Made by a program: the position numbers and the translations under genes. The notes under the pieces were generated by a model. That model made no database searches, was not told the DNA's origin, and saw nothing but the letters and a program-made list of their open reading frames with translations. Below are positions 45,973 to 55,566 of a stretch of DNA of 64,000 bases, piece after piece. The stretch is from Campanula takesimana (Eukaryota; Streptophyta; Magnoliopsida; Asterales; Campanulaceae), in the NCBI GenBank assembly GCA_026119855.1, contig JAOWBW010001442.1:62001-126000 (forward strand). Reading direction: 5' to 3'. Numbering within the stretch: position 1 is the stretch's first letter; every line of letters begins with the position of its first letter.

Positions 45973-47409
45973 TGTTTGGTTTCCAAGTAACATGCGCAGC
46001 GGAAAATAGCAATTAAAATTTTATGAAACCCAAAGCCATGGATCCGTTCATATGATTAAATCAAATACAACATAATGAATAGAGGAAAAACTAACCCTTG
46101 ATGACTTATGAATTCTAGCTTTGAATTTGGTGGAGAACTTGAAGCTTTATCACGGACAAAATTCACGAACTTTGAAGATGATAAAATTCACCCTCTAGCG
46201 GTATCCACACCACGAACGAATATCAAGGAGCTTCTTGATCTTGGTTGTTAGACCAATAATTATGAAACACACTTTCACAATTTAATAAAGAACTATATGG
46301 AATTATTTTGTGAATTATTTTGTTCTTCAATCCAAGATGTCTTGGAACAAAATAATAATTCTCTCAAACTCTTTGGAGGCACACAAAACACTTGGGCTGA
46401 TGGTCTGGCCGAAATTGTCTTTTTATACACAATTAAGACCTATTCCAAATAGGAAACTTGTGCCAAAAACCTTCCCAAATCGAATTAGGAAATTTTCTGC
46501 CGCCAGACCAAGCGCCCGCCTGGTGCATACCAAGCGCCCGCTCGCTGCCTAGAAAACCCAGAATTTTCCAAAAATTTCTTTGAGGTCCTTCGACCCTAAA
46601 TTCCAATACAGTCCTTTTATTTAAGATTTGTTCTATTGCGTGTGACCCTCTAGGATTATACTAAGTTGGCAATGGGCTCAAACATGAAACCATAAGATAT
46701 GATTAGGTTCTAGCAAACCGTCATACCTACCCAAATAGTATAACTAGATACAAGTTCGCATTCCTTTAGAATATGTCACAATCCTTTTGTCCACGATGTC
46801 ATTGAACACAAGTCATGGTCAAACAGTCAACTTGTCTTGTTCAATACTTTCTCGATTCTGAATATGTTGATAATTCAAATGCTATTGATCCAATCAATCC
46901 ATTTGAGTCCGGCCAAACATTTCATCAACATCATTCCTTCGAAGGGCCCAAGCTTGACATCTCTCCGTGGAGGGACAAATCCATTTAGCTTATTATTCTT
47001 CCCAACGGGAATCCGATTATGCCAATCATACCCTTTATAACTACCGTGTTAAGGTAGCGTTTGAATATGTCAAACACAATGTTCATCAAGTGGAAGACTA
47101 TAATAACTTCATGTCTAAGGATTCAAATGACATAACTAATATGAGATATATGTTCGACATAGACCATGACATAAATCTCATACAGCGGGTCATGTCCAGT
47201 ACCTTGTTCCAAACAAGTACCCATAAATCTAACATGATCATCCCATGATCATTTAGCCTTTATACTAGTGCTTAACAAGTACTAGGGATGGGGATTATTA
47301 TAAGTAAACATGAACAAACAATAATAATCAAAATATCTCTTTATTGATATGAAATAAATGATAACAATTACAACGTTTATTAAACATGCCTAGGGCACCA
47401 CTACCAACA
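45973..47409 (-). repeat. 5' LTR of H (1437 bp)
   Basis: Starts TGTTTGGTTTCC and ends CTACCAACA on the plus strand. It has a TATA box (46421-46427, minus) and a one-pair GC cassette at 46509-46544 (CAAGCGCCCGCCTG and CAAGCGCCCGCTCG, 22 apart). Confidence 0.94.
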
Positions 47410-47471
47410 ATAAAAACACCAAAAGCAGAAAATGCAAGTTTAACCCTCTATGTCCCCAGCAGAGTCGCCAC
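47410..47471 (-). other. B leader remnant with primer-binding site
   Basis: Only 62 bp separate the B 5' LTR from H. The reverse complement of TCCCCAGCAGAGTCGCCA (47453-47470) is the PBS, differing from that of A by one base. Confidence 0.9.
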
Positions 47472-48760
47472 TGTAGATACCCCGGGGGACCACGGCTTGG
47501 CTAGAGCGTGTGAATTACCTAGGATGTCTACTTGATTTTAAGAGTCGCCACCTATGTTTTGGAGGAACATAAGAAAAACCTAAAAATAGCCAATTTTATA
47601 TAAAAAACCAGAGATTCGGGAAAAGATGGGTTCGGGGGTTAGGTGACGGAGTGGCAAGTACTTAAACACCCACTCCGCCCCGCTTACGCGGGTCTTGCTA
47701 CTTTTGGTGTTCTAATGCTAAAATGTCCTTCAATTTAATTAAATAGAAACGTGCTAACAATTGTAATGAAAATAAAAGGGAAAATAAAGGGGAAATAAAA
47801 TAGAATTGCTTTTATTTATTTAATGATAAAGATTACATGTAACAAATAATGTTAAAGAGTTACATTAAGAGATGAAGAGAAATTAACATGGTGAATTAAA
47901 GTTAAGATTAAAATGTAGGGAGATAACCTTAAATAGCTTCAATATGTGAAGTAGTCATGTTGGTCATGTCCCATTAATGGGGATTGCATACATCAAGAAG
48001 AAGAAAATAAAGGAAGAAAATTGAGTTGTACCTTGAGAAAAAAGACTTGAAACCTTGACTTGAAAGCGTTGTTGTTGTAATGAAATTGTTGTAGAACAAT
48101 TTGTGTAGAGTCTTGTTACTAAGAACTCTTGTTGGGAGAATTTGTGTATAGTGTAGTTTGTGAATCAAAGTTGAGGTCCAAGGTCCCTTTCCAAGGTAGA
48201 AGAAGGGGGTTTATATAGGTAAAATTAGGAGGGAAAGGTTGGAGGGAAATCGGTCAATCCATGTGAGATAGAGTTGACCAATCACAAATAAGATAAATGA
48301 ATAAAAGAAAAATAAAAGAAATAAAAGAAATCAAATAATAAATGAAAGAAATATTAGTTTTTTGGGAAAAGGCTAGAATATGGGATTTGGAGTTAATGAA
48401 TAAAAAGGGGGATGAACTTGGATGTAAAAAGAGATGTTTTTGTGATCAAGAAGATGTTTGTAAATAAGAAAAGGGAGGGAAATAAGGTGCAATCCGTTAC
48501 TGCCAAAATGGGAAGGGCGCGAGTCCCGCTTTTAGGGCGAGACGCGCGCGCAGCCCACAAGAAGTACCGGAGGCGCGCGAGTCTAAAAATGACAGAATGA
48601 CAGAAAAGACTCAAAAGTTAATTCTGTTACGCAGTTTAGTCCAAAACTAACGGAATCAGTTAGGAATTTAACGGAAGTAACAGAAATTAACAAAAAAACA
48701 ATTAAAGTAAAAATACTATGTATGCAATCGGGGTGAGAGGTCCAAGGCGGGGTGTCTACA
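47472..48760 (-). repeat. 5' LTR of B (1289 bp)
   Basis: Partner of 23191-24475; same ends (TGTAGATAC...GTGTCTACA). Followed by cttat. Confidence 0.94.
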
Positions 48761-48765
48761 CTTAT

Positions 48766-49408
48766 GTGTTATTTCATACATGTTTAATGATATTCTTATT
48801 ATTATGTTAGATTGAACATGCTAGATCTAATGTTTTAATTCCTACTTATAATGCATAGCCGATGATGATCAACGAGATCTAGGAACTACCTCTAAACCCT
48901 AAACAATAGGTAATTACTCCCATGATCAGTAACTCTCCAATGATGAATATGATGACTACACGTTGATCTTATCAATGGTATAATCATTATTCTAGGATGT
49001 GATCATCTTGCATGATTCTTTCTCCTCCCCCTTCATTATGCATGATCCCATTTCTTCTCTCTATTCCGATTATGTGCGAACTACGCTGACCTGAGCTTTT
49101 CATAATGAGAGGAACGTAGGAAATCTTCGGATCCGGTCTCAATCACTAACACACTACTAACACATTCATCATGATAGAAAGTCTGACTGCTCGGGCGATA
49201 GGAGTGATAACTTGATATTCTTCTCTTGTCGTAACTTGACCCCCGAACCTTCTCTATTAGCGTTTCTCAATGTTTTAGCTCGATAAAAACAACGTGGCGA
49301 CTCTTAATAAGGTTAAATGCCAACTTGAATATCCTAATCCCATAGAAAAGATAAATAAAAGAAAGACTTCCCGTGCGTCGCCCGCATTTACAGAAAGGGG
49401 TATTCACA
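48766..49408 (+). repeat. 3' LTR of C, second part
   Basis: Continues the LTR split at 23190. Contains ACGTAGGAAATC near 49120 and TGGCGACTCTTA near 49294, also present in the B LTR, and ends AAGGGGTATTCACA. No PBS follows, as expected for a 3' LTR. Confidence 0.65.
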
Positions 49409-50025
49409 ATAAGGCAAAACTTTTCTGAGTTTTCTAAGAAACTCTGCGCATTATAAACCTGCGCATAAGCATCATGTGCATGCCACGTGGACCTCAGGTA
49501 AGTTTTCTTTCCGTTAATTGCACCTAGGTCCTTGACTTGTTGAGTCAGCACATAATTCGCAAGGGTACTTGTGCAATTATTTTTTCCCTCATCCTTATTT
49601 TTTGAGTTTTTTTGGGATATTACTATTTTACCCCTGCACATGTCCCAGTCCATTTAATGCTAAAAGCATTAATTGAGAACCGATAAATTCTCATTGTGTG
49701 CTACTTATGAGGGAAGTGGAAAAGATTATTTTTGACCATAAATGCCTGACACACGCGCGCGCCTAGAGCTTCTCACGCGCGTTCCTCATTAGGCCACGTC
49801 ATCTGCGCGTGCGCCTCACTCGCCAACTCACCAAACTTGTTAGTGCTTGATGACGTCACCTTACTTTTTTGATGATTAACCTCTGAACCGCCGTCTCACC
49901 CTTCTCTCTTTCACTATTCAACTGCCTCTTTCTCTCTCGTTTTTTTTCTCTCTCTCTGACATCTCTTTCACTCTGCACAACTCCTTTTTACTCCTTTTTC
50001 ATGTAAGGATTTATCTATATATATC

Positions 50026-50073
50026 ATGGCTCCAAAGAAAACAACATCAAAGAAAAAAGAAGACCCACAAATG
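50026..50073 (+). CDS. Possible first exon of an unknown gene
   Basis: MAPKKTTSKKKEDPQM, 16 Lys-rich codons ending exactly at a good splice donor (ATG/GTAAGA, 50074). Upstream is a CT-rich 5'-UTR-like stretch (49905-50000). No second exon is found before the G2 LTR at 50896, so the rest may lie past G2/G3 or be lost. It could be host or transposon-encoded. I do not recognise the family. Confidence 0.35.
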
Positions 50074-50550
50074 GTAAGAAATTCAACTCCCTTTTACATT
50101 TTTTCCGCCATTATTGTTCGAAGGTTGTTTTTCTTTCCCTTTGCGATTTCTCTATTATCCGTTGCTTGTTTTTCAAATTATTTGATGCTATATGCTCGGT
50201 TTTCTCTTAGATATTCATTTATGTAATTTGTTTTACGATCAATGATCGTTTGATTTGGTTTCTGAGAATTTTTGAATTTTTCTCCTTTTCGAATTCCTTT
50301 TCATTTTTCTCAGATTATGGGTGTTTAATCTTGTTGTTGTTGTTATTGTTGGGTATGCCCACATATATCTCAGTTTCAATGTAATAGGATTATTAGATTT
50401 GATTGATCCATCACCTAAGTTTTATTTCATGGACTTTAGACCCACATGTAAAAAGTATTTATACTTCATTTTTTAGGTTATCCATTGTAATAGAATAGGC
50501 TTAGAAATAGGGAAAGAAGATCAAGATTCAAGAAAATCACTGTGTAAATT

Positions 50551-50638
50551 CAAGCGATGCGCCATGCGCCTTCAAGCCATGTGCCATGCGCCTCCAAGCC
50601 ATGCGCCATGCGCCTCCTTGCTGCGCGCGCATGGGTAT
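50551..50638 (+). repeat. 22-bp tandem array of GC-rich units
   Basis: Units starting at 50551, 50573, 50595 and 50617, each close to CAAGCCATGCGCCATGCGCC; the fourth is CTTGCTGCGCGCGCATGG. The period equals the pair spacing of the LTR cassettes. Confidence 0.75.
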
Positions 50639-50859
50639 GCACCTAGCATTAACTCATACGCCCCATTGGCTCATGCGCCTCTACTAGCTCACGCGCCTCA
50701 ACATAGTGTGTTTAACACTCAGTGATTTAATGAAGATTCAAAGACTTAAAGAGAATTCAAACTACACCAATGATTCAAACGATGGTTAAATAACACGTGT
50801 GCACCCAAATTGAGGACACCTATCCACAACGGTCACAATTGTGTTATGTGTCTAACGGC

Positions 50860-50868
50860 TATAAAAGG
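50860..50868 (+). promoter_or_regulatory. TATA promoter fragment (LTR-like) cut by G2
   Basis: TATAAAAGG in the context CGGCTATAAAAGGACACG, 28 bp before the G2 LTR. Likely from an otherwise unseen LTR. Confidence 0.5.
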
Positions 50869-50895
50869 ACACGTGCTCCACTCAATGAGAGACAG

Positions 50896-53018
50896 TGTCA
50901 CGACCCGAAATATAGGCTCTATTTTATTAGTAATTAAATGATTTTTATTTAATTATTTGCTTATTTATTTATTTAAATTATTATTTATCTAATTATTATG
51001 TGTGCATTTTAATAGAGTCATTTGTGCTAGTGTAGAAATGTTGGGTCTTAATTGTTAGTTGGGAGTGTAGTTTGTGTGTAGTTTGTGAGTAGGGGGCCTA
51101 AGTGTAAATCTTTTTAAAACAATTCCCCTACTCCCTCCCTACTCCCCTCACCTTCCTCACCATCTCCTTCTCTCTCCCCATTCCTCTCCCAGACAACTCT
51201 CTCTCTCTCTCTCTCCAAGGTAAGCATTTTTCTTCTCTTTACTTCTCTCTTCATTTTCTCCATCTTCCTCTCATAATCTCCCATTTCTTAAAACGTGAAA
51301 CATGTTTAGATCGTCGATAGGATCGTAGGAAGCCAAAAAGAATCGAAATCCATCAACTTTGAGAATTTGCAAGTAAGTTACTTTTCCCCCATTTTAATGC
51401 TAAATTGTTCATATCATGTTTAGATAATGTTTGATGTGTTACATTTGAAGTTTGGATGAGTTTTGAATTTGTTTGGAATTTATTGAGTTTTTGGTTGGAA
51501 ATGGTGAATTGATGAAAATCTTGATTCAATCTTGGTTTGGTTGATAAAGGGTGTTGTTAAGGTCCCCTTTTTGTTTAAATAATGTTTGGGTACCTTAGAA
51601 ATCTTGTTGGGAGTGTTGGATTTTGGGTGTTATGTGTTTTGGGTTTGAAAATGGAAGAACCCCTGTTGTTCTTCCCGATTTCTGGCAATTCCGGAGTATT
51701 GGGCGACCGCCCAAAATCGTATGGGCGACCGCGCATCTTTCTGAAAGCTTTTGTGCTTGGTTGAGGGCCTTGTTGGGCGGCCGCACAGTCCCTTTTGGGC
51801 GGCCGCACAGTCCTCTAAAATTTCCATTTTGTTAAAATTGTGTGAATGAAGGATGTATTTTGATCCAAGTCTTGGGTGTCCTTCTAGTTGACCTTAGTGA
51901 ACATCGTAGTACCCTCTAGTGATAGAATTGGGTCCTTTGTGATCAAGTTTGTGTTTGAGATTCATTAATTGTTAATTGGGATTTTGGAGCACCTTTATTG
52001 TGTATTGTTGGTTTATTTCACTTTCTTGGTGACTTCTTGGTATGGTTTACCCTTGTGGTAATTTACTTGGATTGGTTCCCTACTTTGGAACCTTAAGTTG
52101 TTCATTCATGCTAAATTATTATTACTTAGCATATATTTGAAAGTCCAGCTGGTATTTTGTGTGTGTTTGGGCGATGGGAAAGATTATAATGGCAAAGCCA
52201 AGTCCATTATAATGTTGACCATTGTTTTGCCCCCTTCTTTACCCCTTCTCCAGATTGGCCTTGGAAAGGATAAGTCAGCGTTCCTTTGTGAATGTATCTG
52301 GCTAGCGGGCATGACTTTGTGTCATGGTCCTTGTCCCTTGTGACACTTTTATGTTATTGGTTCCGGTACCGGGGTTTCTCTTCAGCTTTCATGCTATTAT
52401 GAAGATGATGATTTGTTGATTATTGAAGCTGCGCAGCGATCCTTTATTTGGATGTTCCGGTTTGGAAAACCTTGGCTATATCCTTTGTTATGTGTTTATT
52501 TCCGCTGCTATCTGTTATGTGATAAATGCTATGTGCTATGTGATATTTATTATTGTTTATTGCTTAGTGCATCATAGCATGTCATGTAGTTGCATTAGTA
52601 ACTTATTGAGATTTATCTCACCCCTTTTCTTTTTATCTTTGTTTTTCCTTAACCCCCCCCCCAGGTGCTAAGGATTAGTCTCGCTGATCACGAGAAAGAG
52701 GACGTCGAGTGTGGATCCGTTCTTTTGGGGAAAATTGTATAGGTTGGTTTACATTATATCAATGTGTAACCTTTTGGGGATATTTGTACCAAACATTGAC
52801 GTCATCAGGTTTTTGTACAATTGTATTTTGTTGGGCATAAACTTGTGGAAGTTTATGATAGTTGTAATTAGTTTTTATCAAACTTGGTTTTGTAAAACTT
52901 TGGATTATTACCCCTTTTGGTATCAAATGAAATTTTTAACCTTGGTATTTCTTGGTTTTGGTTTTAGAGTCGATGTCCAGATCGCAGTCCCGGGCCCGCG
53001 GGGTCCGGGGTAGCGACA
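50896..53018 (+). repeat. First LTR of the G2/G3 array
   Basis: TGTCACGACCCG...GTAGCGACA, 2123 bp. The GC cassette is at 51700-51809, the hairpin TGAGATTTATCTCA near 52608 and a 10-C tract with CAG near 52660. Near the end it shows CpG-to-TpG/CpA changes relative to the middle LTR. Confidence 0.95.
51700..51809 (+). promoter_or_regulatory. Four-palindrome GC cassette in G2 LTR (GCGRCCGC version)
   Basis: Units start at 51700, 51722, 51774 and 51796 (22-52-22). The middle spacer begins TCTTTCTGAA, as in P. G1, of the same family, has the other version at this place. Confidence 0.85.
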
Positions 53019-53020
53019 GT

Positions 53021-53032
53021 TGGTATCAGAGC
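53021..53032 (+). other. Primer-binding site of G2
   Basis: TGGTATCAGAGC two bases after the LTR. Confidence 0.92.
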
Positions 53033-53139
53033 TATGGCATTAGCTCTATGTATAAGTCTAGGTGGATTAGTATGACCTAGGTGGGTAGTAGTGTGCGGAG
53101 TGATTAACGGTTGATGTTTTATGCAGGTACTTGTTGACA

Positions 53140-55566
53140 ATGGTTCGTAGAAGGAGTGGTGAAGGTAGTTCCGGTAATGCAAATCAGAATTATATAAGGG
53201 ATGAAGCACGTGCCATGTTTCAAGGCATGTTTGAGGCGGCCATGAAGGCCATACATGATCAAGGTCCGAGGGTAGAACAAGCACCACCCCGTTATGGATT
53301 GGAGCAATTTCTGAAGTTGAAACCGGTTGAATTCAATGGGGAACCCGATGTAAGGAAAGCTGAGTTATGGATTGAGTCTATGGAGAAGATTTATGATGTA
53401 TTTGGGTGTTCGGATGAGGACAAGGTCCGGTTCGCGGCTTACAAGCTTGTGGGAGCCGCCGAGCATTGGTGGAAGGGTGTCAAAGCTACTTGGGATGATA
53501 CTCACACGGTGTATGCGTGGGAGTTGTTTGTGCGCAAATTCAAGGAGCATTTCATTCCGGTTGTTGATCAAAACCGAAAGGAGATCGAGCTACTCAACCT
53601 AGAGCAAGGTGTGTTGTCTATAGCACAATACTCGGCGAAGTTCATAGAATTAGCCCGGTATTGCGACTATTTGGTGAGGACCGAGGAACAAAAGGCTATG
53701 AGATTCATTCGGGGATTGAAGACCTCCATCCGTACTCAACTTATTGCCCAACGGATAGTGACTTTTCAAGATGCGGTGGACCGAGCCTATTTGATAGAGC
53801 AAGATATTGGGGAGCATAAAAGGAAGACCGAGGTAGCTAACCCGAGTAAGCAAGGGGCGCAGAGCAAGCCACAACACCGTTCCGATAACCGAGGTAACTT
53901 TGGGGGACAATCTCAGTTCCAAGGGCAACCGACCCCAAGGAACCTGGGTACCACTTCCGGGAACCAAGGGAGCCAAATTAGGAAGCCTTGTACCTTTTGT
54001 CAGAAGGTAGGCCATGCGGAGGATAGGTGTTGGAAAAAGCAAGGCAAGTGCACCAATTGTGGTGAAATGGGGCACTTTGCGAGAGAGTGCACGAGGTACC
54101 GAGGTCAAGCATCCGGGTCAGGAGTTGGTACTAATCTGGGTCAGAAAAGGGATGCCGCAGGGAAGCCCAAAGTTCAAGGGAAGGTTTATGCCATGAATCA
54201 ACAACAAGCTACCGATGATCCATCCGTTATTGGAGGTATTGTTTCTGTGTCTAATGTGAGCGCACGAGCGTTAGTAGATCCAGGATCATCTCATTCATAC
54301 ATTTCTGTGCAATTTGCTTCCATGTTAAATGCTGCATTCGAGTCTTTACCGTACGTGCTAGAGGTGTCGACCCCTAAAGGAGAGTGCTTGATTTCTGATC
54401 GAGTCTTTTGTGCTTGTGACGTGGTTATTTGTGGTCGAGTCCTTTGTGCGGATTTGGTAGTTCTTCCTATCCAAGACTTTGATGTCATTTTGGGTATGGA
54501 TTGGTTGAGCAAGTTTCATGCTTCTGTTGATTGCCGTGAGAAAACTGTTACTTTTTCTATTCCCGATTTGCCTAAATTTGTGTTTGAGGCTTGTCCTCTG
54601 AGTAGAAAGGTTCGCCTAATTTCTTTTATGAAAGCGAGAAAATTATTGCATAGTGGTTGTGAGGGGTATTTGGCTAGTGTTTTTGATACTAGGAAAGAAT
54701 CCCTTAGTTTGGATAGTGTTCGGGTAGTCCGGGAATTTCCCGATGTTTTCTCTACCGAGTATGATATGCCTCCCGATCGTGAGATTGAGTTTTGTATAGA
54801 TCTTTTGCCGGGTACGGCTCCGATTTCGAAAGCACCTTATAGGTTAGCTCCCACAGAATTGAAGGAATTAAAGGTTCAGTTGCAAGAGTTGCTTGATCGA
54901 GGGTTTATCCGCCCTAGTGTTTCCCCGTGGGGAGCACCGGTTTTGTTTGTGCGGAAGAAAGATGGTTCGTTGAGATTGTGTATAGATTACCGGAAGTTGA
55001 ATCAGGTTACGGTGAAGAACAAGTATCCTCTACCGCACATTGATGATTTGTTTGACCAGCTACAAGGGTCCGTGGTTTTCTCTAAACTTGATTTGAGGAG
55101 TGGGTACCATCAGTTGAAGGTTCGATCAGAGGATATTCCGAAGACTGCTTTTCGCACTCGTTACGGTCATTATGAGTTCTTGGTTATGCCGTTTGGGTTG
55201 ACTAACGCGCCGGCCGTGTTTATGGATTTGATGAACCGGATTTTCCATCCTTATCTTGATTCGTTCGTGGTGGTTTTCATCGACGACATTCTTGTTTATT
55301 CGAAATCTCGAGAGGAGCACGAGCAGCATTTGAGGACAGTTTTATCCGTTCTTGCGAGGGAGAAATTATTTGCGAAGTTTAGCAAATGCGAGTTTTGGCT
55401 CGAGAAGGTGTCATTTCTGGGTCATGTTATTTCGAAAGACGGCATTTCGGTGGATCCTTCAAAGATTGAAGCCATAGTGGATTGGAAAAGACCCGAGTCA
55501 GTGACCGAGATTCGTAGTTTTCTTGGTTTAGCCGGGTATTACAGAAGGTTTATTGAAGGGCTTTTC
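53140..55566 (+). pseudogene. gag-pol: G2 gag, protease and RT
   Basis: ATG at 53140 (MVRRRSGEGS). gag, two CCHC knuckles (about 53995-54095), protease DPGSSHS (about 54275) and RT with FIDD at 55276-55287 are in one frame. One extra T near 55562 shifts the frame at the start of the RT connection/RNase H; G3 lacks it, so the frameshift came after duplication. Confidence 0.94.

Larger units (their letters stand above)
27409..47409 (-). mobile_element. Element H: Ty1/copia element with G1 inserted
   Basis: Minus orientation: 5' LTR 45973-47409, PBS, 1.6-kb leader, gag-PR-INT (42323-44380), RT-RNase H (28605-30506), PPT, truncated 3' LTR (27409-28590). G1 splits pol after the integrase core. 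H inserted into B 62 bp from the end of B's 5' LTR. No target duplication can be checked because the left end is deleted. pol also has one in-frame TAA near 30319, independent of G1. Confidence 0.92.
23191..48760 (-). mobile_element. Element B: Tat-like element with nested insertions
   Basis: Two LTRs in the same (minus) orientation, 1285 and 1289 bp and clearly copies, flanked by the direct repeat cttat (23186-23190, 48761-48765). The 5' LTR is on the right. Internal DNA is only 24476-27364 plus 47410-47471; the rest is copia element H and what nested in it. No gag or pol of its own remains. The part corresponding to A's gag region is absent, deleted together with the end of the H 3' LTR. 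Confidence 0.9.
19044..49408 (+). mobile_element. Element C: Tat-like element, interrupted by B
   Basis: C is what remains at 19044-23190 and 48766-49408. Its internal region carries an antisense PMD gene, a tandem repeat and a Tat-like 3' UTR (TACGTAGGTATCC at 22444), then a 3' LTR that starts TGTTGACGACC and ends GTATTCACA, resembling the ends of A and B LTRs. B inserted into this LTR with a 5-bp duplication (cttat at 23186-23190 and 48761-48765). No C 5' LTR is visible: A borders it on the left. Confidence 0.7.
49409..50895 (+). other. Unassigned DNA between C and G2
   Basis: No known element is recognised. It contains CpG-rich repeats (49755-49814; 50551-50638), a CT-rich 5'-UTR-like stretch before an ATG at 50026, and a TATA promoter at 50860 cut off by G2. 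Frames other than 50026-50073 look like chance. Confidence 0.6.

Noticed and set aside
49267..49653. 128-codon minus-strand frame
   Set aside because: No recognisable domain. It crosses the end of the C LTR and AT-rich flanking DNA, so it is likely chance.
50551..50700. CRISPR-like regular spacing of short repeats
   Set aside because: Plant nuclear DNA; the repeats are degenerate, without unique spacers or cas genes.
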